Assembly (NCBI GenBank): GCA_963969495.1
Contig: OZ018327.1
Span: 37,019,912 to 37,083,911, forward strand
Direction: 5' to 3'
Origin: Ceratothoa steindachneri
Taxonomy: Eukaryota; Arthropoda; Malacostraca; Isopoda; Cymothoidae
DNA length: 64,000 nt
Of the stretch, positions 54,679 through 64,000 are shown piece after piece; within the stretch, counting starts at the first letter, position 1; every line of letters starts with the position of its first letter. The notes below the pieces were generated by a model. It saw nothing but the letters and a program-made list of their open reading frames with translations. It made no database searches and was not told where the DNA came from. The translations under genes were made by a program, and so were the position numbers.

Positions 54679-55485
54679 TCAATAGATTCCGCTGAGTCTC
54701 TTTGGCTTGATGCGGGTACAGTGCAGCTTCAACCGCTGGATGTCGGCTTCCATCCTCCGTAGTGAAGCCTCAAGGTCTCTCGATAGGAGAGATGGAACCC
54801 TTGAATGCTCGGCCCGTTCGTCAGAGGAGCTCGACGTGCCTCGAACCTGCGAAATTGAAGCATTGTTAAATGGGCCGTGAGTTTGGCCGTTGCCCCAATT
54901 CACATAAGGACTTTTATACAATTTATCTGCGGCTGCAGCAACCTCATCAATGCTCGTGGGGTTCGAGCTTAGGATTAATGACCTGATTTCCTCGGGGACT
55001 CCTCTCATGAAAATTTCGGTGAGGAGAGGGCTAAAAAGTTCGATTTGAGCACCTTTTACCCTGATTAGGTCCTTCAGATGAGTTAAAAAGGAAGGAGGAC
55101 TCTTATCTCCCATTTCCCGAGTATTCAGGAATTCTCTCAGGTCATCTATTTGGGACCTAGCATATGTATTGAGAAAAGCCTCCTTCAGGCGGTCTAAAAC
55201 ACCAGCCTGTTACCCGTTAATTAGCACTTCCCTGAATTGAATGAAGGTACTTATGGGCAACCCCTGGAATATTGCTGCTACTTTCTCCTCCTAGGTGATG
55301 TTCTGTGGTTTAAGGAGAAGGGATGAGACTTCCAACCATGCAATTGGGTTCGCAGGATCATACACGGGAAGAGAGTGGTACGCATGTGGTTGTCTATGTG
55401 CGGACTATGGGTTCGATGCAGACGGTTGGTCATGATGAGGTTGGGCGCTAACTGATGTCCTTAGTTGGTGTGTTTGGTCCATCAT
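54679..55485 (-). pseudogene. Gypsy gag (capsid), second family
   Basis: One minus frame runs from MMDQTHQLRTSVSAQ at 55485 to a stop at 54679, about 268 codons, with in-frame stops near 55413, 55292 and 55213. It includes ANPIAWLEVSSLLLKPQNIT, KVAAIFQGLPISTFIQF, LDRLKEAFLNTYARSQI, DLREFLNTREMG and PLLTEIFMRGVPEEIRSLIL, then SIDEVAAAADKLYKS. This order is that of a Gypsy capsid. A short C-terminal coiled coil (LEASLRRMEADIQRLKL) follows. It is unrelated in sequence to the gag at 40 kb. No protease or pol follows; the BED/hAT fragment and fold-back lie there instead. Confidence 0.78.
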
Positions 55486-57000
55486 AGTCACTGTTTTATG
55501 TATACTTGTGCTAGTTGAATGAAGATGTTGACGTGAGAAGTAGCTGTGGCTGTGTGCACGTGTGTCTGTGTGTGTGTGTGTGTGTAAATTAGTCAGGGCA
55601 CAGGAATATGAAGAAATGAAAAATAATTGAGAAATAAAAGAAATTGTCCACTCGTTGAATATAGGGGATAATATTAAATTAAAATGACACGAATTATGAT
55701 AAGTGGAAGAATGATGTTAAAGCTAACACGCGATATAAAAAAAAATGAACACGTGAATAAAAAATGCTCAAGCGAGGCTTTGGGACAAGTTTACGCGTGG
55801 AGTCAAGAACTATTTTGACGTTTAAACTTATTTATTGATTGACGGGAGATTACTAAACTTTGGGCACCACTTTATAGTATATGGTTATTCATGTGATTTA
55901 TTTTCTGTTAATAAATTAGCCTAAATAGCGTTTCGAAAACCATATCCATAAATTTGTTTGATCGAAGTTGTCGGATGATAGTTTTTAGGCCTAAGACGAC
56001 AGCGAAATAAATTTTGAAATAATGAATTGGGTTTTAAAGAAAAACAATTAAACAAATATAAATATATTCATAGAATCAATGAATGTACAATGAGATAAGT
56101 AGATTAGGTATACAATGTAAGATACTGTAAAATATAATTTACAGTAACAAGATGCGAAGAAAATTGAAGTATGTGAAATAAATATGAAATGATATGGTGG
56201 AATAATATGGTGAAATAATAATATAGTAACTATGATGGACTGTGAATTAGGGGCTGCAATATGAGAAGTAATATAATTAGGACCTACTCTCGTATGGTCG
56301 TTTGCAAAGAATTGTGCGAGAAAGTGGAATTAACTAAGTATGATTTGTTTGGAGGTAAATGACTAATTGTAGAAGGAATGATTACCGACCTTTATACGAA
56401 GAAAGCTGCGAGTCGACTGGGGCAGAATAGTGTGCTATTTGGTCGAGCTGGAAGTGTTTGTTTGTTTGTGTGTGTGTGCAATTTTAAGAGATGTTGTTTG
56501 AAACAGTATTACGTTAAATGAATTAACAAGTAAATTAAATGAATTAATTAATTATTAAGTTGTACATAAATGATTTAATTTACAAAAGTTAAGTAAATTA
56601 ATTGAAAGATTAAATTGACAAAGTTAAGTAAAATAATTGAACGATTAAATTGACAAAGTTAAAAAATTGCATAATATGAATTTTACATAATAATTGATGT
56701 ATATATATATTTAAGTTTCCCAGGAGGTTTTTATTATAGGAATGCCCAGAAGCATTGCTATACTATAAAATAGCAAAGCACTGCACTACTAAATTACAAT
56801 AAAAATAGGATCAGTTTAGAATAGGGGCGTAACTTCGTAAGTGTTCAAAATGTGAATAAACGGATATTAAAGAAAGGACTGAATAGTACATGCATTCATA
56901 TACACGTGCGCAAAAAAATAGAACGGAAGAAGCACGGGAACATAGGGAAAAAATCATCAAAGAACTCGTAAAACCGGTAGCGCGCAGGAGCAACACCTCG
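55486..57000 (-). other. AT-rich stretch; possible LTR and leader of the gag at 54679-55485
   Basis: On the minus strand TGGTGCCCAAAGTTTAG (55869-55853) could be a primer-binding site for this Gypsy copy, with the LTR to its right. I could not find LTR ends or a second LTR. Short (TG)n runs lie at 55567 and 56460. Confidence 0.3.
56565..56670. repeat. Tandem repeat of about 36 bp
   Basis: TTAAATTGACAAAGTTAAGT / AAAATAATTGAACGA repeats nearly three times. Confidence 0.7.
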
Positions 57001-57179
57001 TGACCTCTCGTCTGACAGCTGGTGAGAGACTGAAGCTGAGCGAACGTTTTGAGAAGACGTCAAGACCAGTCGCCCCGCACTCCGGCAGTATACGTTCGGT
57101 TTCCAGCTCGGACCTACCTATTCCTGCCCCCAAGGCACGCGCGGCTCACCCATGTGCTAAACTGGAACCAAAAACTGAA

Positions 57180-57298
57180 ATCATCGATTATCGCTAGTTT
57201 GGAACCAAAAGTATCGTCGATACCGATAAATCGATAACGCGGAAAAAATATCGGATAACCGATAACCCGACATCGTTATCGCGATAGCGCACACCTAT
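57180..57298 (-). repeat. GATAACC-rich possible hAT-type terminus
   Basis: Read on the minus strand from 57298: TAGGTGTGCGCTATCGCGAT, then overlapping TTATCGGTTATCCGATA-type blocks. Short, GC-starting ends with subterminal repeats are usual in hAT elements. No partner end or transposase was found. Confidence 0.35.
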
Positions 57299-57899
57299 GC
57301 CTAGACCACTCGGACATACCGCAGCTTAAAAATCTGGGTTCGGTACAATCTTATAAGCCGACTGCTTTTCGCATCCAACAAGTTAAATGGATAGTTTCCT
57401 CCCATAAAATACGAGTATTAAAGACATTAGTTATCGGCTCTTATGCAAGTACCGACGACACATTACTAAGGAGCATTATCAAAATAGATTCAAAAGAAGA
57501 AAAAGTCAAACTCAACCCCTCTAAAATGTGTCACCGAATTTACACTAAATACCTTTCAAATCAGGCTGCTAAACAATTTGAATGAATCCATTGATAAAGT
57601 GACAAAGCCCTCTTTTAACCTTCAACAATAATAGACCAAACTGTTTTGAGATTTTAAACTAAGATATATGAAACGAGACAAGACCTTCTAACATAAGAAT
57701 AAGTGGCTCTACGAAATACTTTTAAACAAAAGGCGATGAATGAGCCGAGATAGAACACTATCCATCCTTGAACATTGGTGAGGAAGCAAAGTTCACCACT
57801 ATCTTCCAGAAATTTGCCTACTGTGTCTGGCGACTCGGTGAAGGTGTGCATGAGTTTTTTTCAGGCGGGGTCGGGTGCATGAGAAGGGAGCTGGTTAAA
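57299..57899. other. Non-coding stretch
   Basis: I see no supported gene. A minus-strand frame (57851-57654) was considered and set aside. Confidence 0.35.
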
Positions 57900-58810
57900 G
57901 CCAGGGATTCGAGCCCTTATTGCCGCTAGTTTTACCAGCAAGTGTCAAGGAAAGGAAGAACTCTCAGAATGGTCCAGACTGGATCCGCTATCTACCATAC
58001 TTATAGGAAGGATGGGCCAGGAGCAGAGGGCGTATTCTTAATTTGATGGGCGCAGGAAGTTTCAGGTCTCGTAATCCACGACAAGACAAATTCCTTGGTT
58101 TCTCTAAACGAGAGTCGACCCACATTTGGACGGACAGGACTTCCTTCTCAAACAGGTACGACTCGTATTGCTTGGAAGAAGAAGAGTGTGGCTCGCCACA
58201 CTTGACATATTTGACCTTACACGACATATTTTTGTCACTAAGACCTTGGAGCAGTTAAGCCAGGTTTCGGGTCGACCCGAATTTGCACGTCTGCATGATA
58301 TGTTGATGTGGCAGAAACGATGTCAATGGTAACACCGCATTAATGGCACGAATGCCTTTACAGGGTAGCGATACTATCCAGATTGCATCAACTCAGAAAG
58401 ACTCTCACGGTCGAACATGAGGAACAATGTATTTGTGGGTCTCGAGGTCATTCCTTTGTTCCTCATCAATCGTTCGATCTTCACTGCCCCCAAGTTGATC
58501 AGCTCTTTTGTGCTGCCTCCTTCTACTCTTATTTTGTCTTTTTGATGAAGAGGACGGGCTCTGTTTTCTCTTCTTTCACAGCGCCGAGGGAAACCGCGCC
58601 CGGAAGGTCTTGCCTCAATCTGGTCGTTCGCCGCGATGGTAAAGCAGCCGGCCGTCTGCGGAGTTCCATGGAAGGAGAGTCCTCTTCTCCATTCGAGTTC
58701 CCGGGGGCCTATGTCCACTTGGCTGGACCTTGTACGGGACTGGACTTAGGTTTGTGTGTGGTTCCTATCGTGTTACTATTATTTCTAGGGAAAGATCTTG
58801 CCATCTAAGT
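57900..58810 (-). pseudogene. I-type LINE ORF1 relic
   Basis: The minus frame 58718-58374 ends with ELINLGAVKIERLMRNKG and TNTLFLMFDRESLSELM, the usual lead-in to the knuckles. Next, near 58330-58230, comes a decayed CHxCH/CRRANSGRPETW block. Then, at 58227-57988, CGEPHSSSSKQYESYLFEKE aligns with CGEPNPASSQQCGAYLLEKE of the ORF1 at 17860. The knuckle cysteines are partly lost. It is the same family as the 13.7-19.0 kb LINE. Confidence 0.68.
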
Positions 58811-60640
58811 TGAGGGCAGCCTGGTCCGGCGCTCATCTTGGGAGGGGGCATCCTTTCGGCCAACCTCCCTGTGGAGTCAGGTTTTCAGCCTGGGGATTCA
58901 CTAGGCATTTGGCCTGGTTGTAAAAGATACGTCATCGGGGCCAACAAGCCGACTTCCTCTGGTCAAGAATTCCAGCCCCTAAATAGGTCACTAAAAATGG
59001 GTCCAGAAACTGGGTGCGTGTCTCAATGGGCCCTGTTGCCCTTTGTTGCTCTTATGGGGTTCACGCTATCTACCTGTTCTCATCGGGACCGGTAGTCCTT
59101 GCGGTGCTTGTTTCGCTTGACTTTTTGGGCTGGTCGCAGCCCCCTACAAAGAAATGGGATGGGAGGGGCGCTGGTTGTTCGGTTAGAGAGGCCCTAAGGG
59201 AGACTCTATTACTTTGAGAAATAGGAGAAGGAAAAACACTCTCTCCTCTAGAAGAAATTTGAAGTACCCTCTGAGGAAGCATATGGAGGGAGGGGGGAGG
59301 GCGTTGCTTCCATTTTGGGGGGTACAGCTGCCTGAGGGCAACTCACGAAATGGTAAATGGGAAAACCCTGTACAGACTGGGAACGGTGAGAATTGAGAGG
59401 GGAGACCCTCCACCACACAGAGGGGTGTTGCCAGTTTCCTTGTCCATCCCAACACCAAAGTGGGGCGATATAACTATGCCTTCAGGATCTTATATTTGTC
59501 TGAATTACTCACTTTACTTCAGCGCGTTGGCTTAGCTGATAGCCTGACCGGTTATCAGCAATACGTTATTCAGGCCTGCTCAGGCCAATCCCGCCCCCGA
59601 GCCATGTGAAAGTTTCCGAAAAATCGAAGCGGCGACGCTCCTATACCGAGTTGCTTGACTCGGAGACGACAATGCTGAAGAAGGTGGCCGTTCCCACCCA
59701 CCCTAGGAATTTTGATGACTACCCCCTAAAGGAGTGTAGTACCAAGGGAGTTTTGGTTCTCTCACTTCTGTTTCAAGCTTTACCGGCCGCAATAAGTGGT
59801 CGCCTCCTTCCAAACGACGGGGGAACGTTAATTCCAAATGTGGCCCACCAGCAAGAAGATTAAAGGTAGAGGAAAGAGAAGGGTCTTGAAACGAGCCGAA
59901 GCTCCTCTAACACGTCGAAGGAGGCAGCGACCTACCGTATGGTCTTACTGCCATACGTCCCGACAACTCCCTTAAGACAGATCTGGAGACCAGATTTCTT
60001 GAGTGGAATTGCAGTAGAATCCGAGCTCTCTGCCTGCAGAAGACCATGTTGGTTGCGTCCCCCTATCCAACCTACCGAATTACATAGGTTTTTTAGAACC
60101 CGCATGGGATAAAGGCCGGGCAAGTGCTTGCGCAGTTTATGACCAATGTGATGTATCCGTTCTTCTTCTGGCCCTTCATACCTCCCTTCAGGTGGGAACA
60201 GCTCAGCTCCTCCTGGATAGGAAATATTCGCTCCTCTCTCTTTATATTCCACCGCCAGACGCGGTCTTTGATGTCTTTTTCCTCCCTTTCGGAAACCCCA
60301 ACGGTAAACACCCATCTGGAGAGGCTTCATGATCAACCTCCAGGAAACGGACACTTGCGGATTTGGTCAAGTTGGAGATCGGTGTATTTATATTTGTATG
60401 AATTCGTAGGTCCCTGTCATAGAACCGTTTCTCTTTCTCCCCTTGACCTGTCCACGTGCTAACCTGATGCATACAAGGATTGGGATTGGGATGTCAACGA
60501 TCCCCATGGCAGCGATCACTTCCTGTTTCTATCTTTCGATGGCCCTTGCCGCTTTAGGTTTTTATTTAATTCAGGATCTTGTCTGGTGGCATCCTAGTAG
60601 GGCATAGCTTCCGAAAAACTTATAAATGTCATCCTTTGGG
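58811..60640 (-). other. GC-rich decayed sequence, probably LINE-derived
   Basis: GC content and many short open frames fit a LINE 5' part, or a second decayed element between the ORF1 relic and the RNase H relic. No single frame has a recognisable domain, so I make no gene call. Confidence 0.3.
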
Positions 60641-60649
60641 CTAACTTCA

Positions 60650-62755
60650 AAGATCAAATGGCAACAAATAACTATGAAAAATTAAACAATAAATTGAAAA
60701 CTGACAAATAAAAAAGAAGCAAGAGGTACGCTTAGGTGCCCTTGAATAGGACTGCCACCCTGTAAATATTAAAGGGTAGCTAAGCCTCCTCCAAAAGTTA
60801 TACACACTGCAATCTGACGTGCTAGGGCTTAATCCCACCACGAGGAACAGTGGTAGCAACTCTGCTTGACACAATACAGGGACAGGTGCCGTACACCAAA
60901 ATAGGACACTCAATCATGTTCTGGAGGAACAAACAGTCTTCCCATAAGGTTCGGGACGATCGCTCCATCAGATAATAATGTGCTCTTCGAGTTTGTCCGA
61001 TTTGGAGACGCCCTAGAATGACTTGATAATGTACAGGCATTTGGGGAGAGTCGCTGGAAATGACGAGGTACGATAACACGCATTTTTAGATTCGTATCAC
61101 TCGTCTCTCATCTTCTTTACCATGCAATTCGAATGGGGGCTTTGATCTCTGTCATATAATCAGTGTGTGGAAGAGCAAAGGATGTGTTTGTTTGCTAAGT
61201 CTGTACAGGCAGCCCGGCTCCCTCGTCAACAATCTCATTCCTATTTCCCCTTAATATATGTACAGGAACCAGGGCAAAGAAAATTTCGACATCCTCTCGA
61301 TTCGCAGTAGCCATGGCTACTGAAAATCAGGGTATGTGGAGATTCCAAGGCTTAAACGGCACTTGGCGCGCTCAGTGAGTCGTTTATGGATGAAAAAAAT
61401 CGATGTTTGAACTTCGGCAATGTGTAATATCCAATCTTGAGTACATATTGCAACCAGTTCCGACGCAAAGATAGATACCGCCCTCAACGATTCCGCTGCT
61501 TCAAACAAGGTAGCGATCGCGTAGAATTTAACATCCCTTTTGACTTGGAGCCAGCTGTGTATACTGATATGGATCAATTGTGATACGATGTAAGCTCCAA
61601 GTAATACGAACATAAACTCCTGGTACTATGGAAGTTTTGAGAAAAGAGATGTGGCAACAGAATTCAGACTTGATATCGTCCAAAACAATTGGCACCACTG
61701 GGTAGCGAGGTACTCCGAACATTTGTAGGACAGCCCTAAAGTCTAAACTCAAATGAGTTAGGGTATGATTTGCATCTCTCATCGGCATAGATCCGTACAA
61801 ATGCGTTTCCACTGTACACGACGTAATAGTCGTAACATCTACACCGCATTGACAATAACACTCTCTATAGGTGACATGCGGAAAGCACCGGTTACTATTC
61901 GGAAAACAGTGTGGAGGACAAAATTTTCCTTCTCTAATAGACGTTTGGATGCGGAGAAATTAAAGAGGCATGCGTAGTCTACTTTAGAAATATACAAAGG
62001 AGCGGGGGAACATAATGAGTGTAGCCATATCAGGACTCCATGAGGCTTAACGCCACACAGAGAAAAGCTCCCTGGCACTTTGCAAATGCACATCTTCTAC
62101 GTGAGGAGTCGGTCAAAAATGAACCAAGAAAACCATGCAATTTCACCACGCTTAGCCCCCCTCCCCTTTAGGAACAAGTCTGAGTTGAATCGATGGCTAG
62201 GACGGCGGCGAAAGTTCACCACCTTGGTCTTGGTCGGTCAAAGAATATTGAAATCCGTAGGTTTCGGCATAACAAAAGATGCTTGAAGGTAGGTATCTAA
62301 TTCTTGTCAAAAAGATATAAAATCGTCCACATAGAGCGTAGCTAGAACATCCGGTAGCACCGAAGAGATACCGTTGATGGTCTGATGGTCATGGAAACGA
62401 AAGTAACACTCAGGACACTTCACTACGCGATGCCCTCTTCTTTCTCCTTGGGCGAGGAGATAACTCTCCCACTCGTACGCTAAAACAGAATTTTGGTATG
62501 GACTCAGTAAGAAAGATTGGTTCTTGTCCTTTTGACCACATAGAATGGAGGTTCTCCATAATACCGTTTCACCATGCGGTAACACTACTAAAATGTTTTT
62601 AAGATTGGAGGCCCAGTCTAATACTACAGTCGAAGCATAGCATCCGTTGTAGACTATTGTGCTTGTTTTTCGAAACACGGAAAGAGATCACTCGGCTACT
62701 TTCTGTGCAAGTTTAGGATGAAATTGTAAATTGTAGGTTAGCTTATTTCCCGTAT
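60650..62755 (-). pseudogene. I-type LINE ORF2: RT catalytic centre, RNase H and tail
   Basis: On the minus strand, SSVLPDVLATLYVDDFISF (about 62350-62310) is the RT catalytic block, equal to LATLYVDDLSISF near 15440. A split RNase H (61613-61317) includes AIATLFEAAESLRAVSIFAS and ELVAI; later VHILRGNRNEIVDEGAG gives the GNE-D block. The C-terminal LGRLQIGQTRRAHYYLMERS (about 60990) equals RLRIGHTRGTHRHLMERSL. Stops and frame changes are frequent. Confidence 0.7.
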
Positions 62756-62759
62756 AATG

Positions 62760-63900
62760 AAAGTAAACTCTCTTAAGAGATCGGTCCCCATGGAAATGCC
62801 TTTAGCGTCATTCTCCTTGCCATGACCATCAATGATATTACCTCGGTGCTGTCATCTGATGTTCTCGCCACACTCTACATAGATGACATTTTTATCCTTG
62901 TTTTTCGCACCTAAGATGGCTGCCTATTCTGATGCGATGGTTCCAAGAGACATTGAACCGCGTATCTTGTTATGACGAAAAGCGTTGGTTTTGGTTTATT
63001 ATTGCCAAGATCAAGGTCGCGTGGGAACTTTTGTACCCTCCATTGGTATTCCTACGATAGAACCTGTTCCCAAATGGGGTTCGTCTGAACGTGATTGACT
63101 CACGTCGATTATTCGTTCGTGTATACAGCCAATGCTTTCTTTGGGAGGCACATATTCACACCCTTAGTATCTCTTGTACCGCTGTGAGGCGTTTAGCACC
63201 CAGGGCTACCCTCTCCATATTTTTACCACTATTTCGTTCGCTCAAAGATTGACTATAGCTAAGAAATTTATTCCTCTGTCTCCAAGCATCTATTGTTAAA
63301 GGGGGACTCAATCAACCACTCAGGTTTCCGGTTAGCGATTGTTTTCTTTCGCACGTCCTCTATATACAGCCTCCTTTCCACGTGGGGAAGATAACATTTG
63401 CTATACGCCGTACCCCGTGCATTATGCGCTTCTATGCGTGGGTATAGCTTCTTCCTCAATGCACGGCTATCATTTCGTCTGATGTCGAGCTCAACGTTGC
63501 CGAGATACGCTACTCATGTTGTAAACTTTTCGGGTCAATATTAGTCAAGGAAACTTCTTCGAGAGCTCGATGTAACTCTCGAACCGGTGGTGCCGATAGT
63601 TTTGCTCAAAACATCACCCTGGAGGATATAACTTTTGAACGTTTGTCGCCACGCCACTGCTCCCAAATCTTCCACACCATCGGAACTGTTGGTATTGCTA
63701 GGAGCAGTTATCCTGTTATACCAAAGCCTTATTATAGACAACTTCCACCCTTAAGCATCAAAATAAATTACATTCAGATAAGAAATATGAGCAATAAGTG
63801 TCAATTTAGGATTTATGCCGTTCGTCTAACAGTTATTGGAGGTAGCCTTCAAATGAGAAGTACATCATCGTAGTGTTATAGTCGTCTTTTACGACATCGA
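62760..63900 (+). pseudogene. I-type LINE RT relic, plus orientation
   Basis: The plus strand from 62780 reads NAFSVILLAMTINDITSVLS, then SDVLATLYIDDIF, again the RT active-site block, now in the opposite direction to the neighbour at 60650-62755. Later peptides (CTAVRRLAPRATLSIFLPLF near 63190, FERLSPRHCSQIFHTIG near 63640) fit the downstream RT region loosely. It is very decayed. Confidence 0.5.
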
Positions 63901-64000
63901 TGAGTAAAAATCTACTCTCCGCTGGAGCTGTTGTAAGCATTGCCGTCTTTATCCACTGCAGAACCTTTGTGGTTTGCTATTAGTGAAAGATCCTCTAAAC

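Noticed and set aside
57654..57851. Minus-strand frame beginning MHTFTESPDTVGKFLEDSGE
   Set aside because: It looked like a possible host exon, but no convincing acceptor or donor flanks it and no domain is recognisable.

Overview
This is a gene-poor, transposon-rich stretch of an animal nuclear genome. Three things point to an arthropod, and most likely a decapod crustacean: very long (TA)n, (CT)n and (CA)n tracts; a mix of Tc1, mariner-like, Merlin, hAT, Gypsy, Penelope, CR1, Jockey-like and RNase-H-bearing I-type elements; and tRNA-headed SINEs with (TA)n tails. The organism call is inference. No genuine tRNA or rRNA gene, CRISPR array or bacterial operon is present. Family names below rest on motifs and protein resemblance read by eye, not on a database search.

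Only one host gene is supported. Two exons on the minus strand (7318-7258 and 6063-5911) join in phase at consensus splice sites. They encode the membrane anchor and nucleotide-binding start of a retinol-dehydrogenase-like short-chain dehydrogenase. The remaining exons must lie left of the window, so the second intron is at least 5.9 kb and is filled with mobile elements.

Layout. 0-2.4 kb: relic of an I-type LINE (minus strand). 2.4-5.8 kb: candidate hAT-like element with a Tc1 copy inside a (TA)n tract. 5.9-7.4 kb: the dehydrogenase exons plus a tRNA-headed repeat. 7.8-13.1 kb: LINE end, SINE copies including a fold-back, and a second Tc1 element. 13.7-19.0 kb: a near-complete I-type LINE with ORF1, endonuclease, reverse transcriptase (RT) and RNase H. 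19.6-20.8 kb: hAT-like transposase relic. 21.2-24.7 kb: another I-type LINE cut by a CR1 piece, a mariner-like relic and a MITE. 25.6-27.3 kb: a second LINE family, CR1 and a Merlin-derived MITE. 27.7-32.8 kb: a nearly whole Jockey-like LINE. 33.0-42.4 kb: a Gypsy complex with three LTRs. 42.9-44.7 kb: a Merlin transposon with a perfect 8-bp target duplication. 44.7-49.2 kb: LINE pieces, a tandem 210-bp repeat, an unusual RT relic and a SINE. 49.5-51.9 kb: a CR1 element between two (CT)n tracts. 53.0-54.3 kb: Penelope-like fragments in opposite orientations. 54.3-55.5 kb: BED/hAT and Gypsy gag relics. 57.9-64 kb: more I-type LINE relics.

The window is best read as layered insertions. (TA)n tracts, some formed by SINE tails, serve as landing sites for Tc1 elements. 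LINEs are cut by younger LINEs and MITEs. Full-length elements have given rise to deletion derivatives within the same 64 kb. Nearly all transposon genes carry stops or frameshifts.
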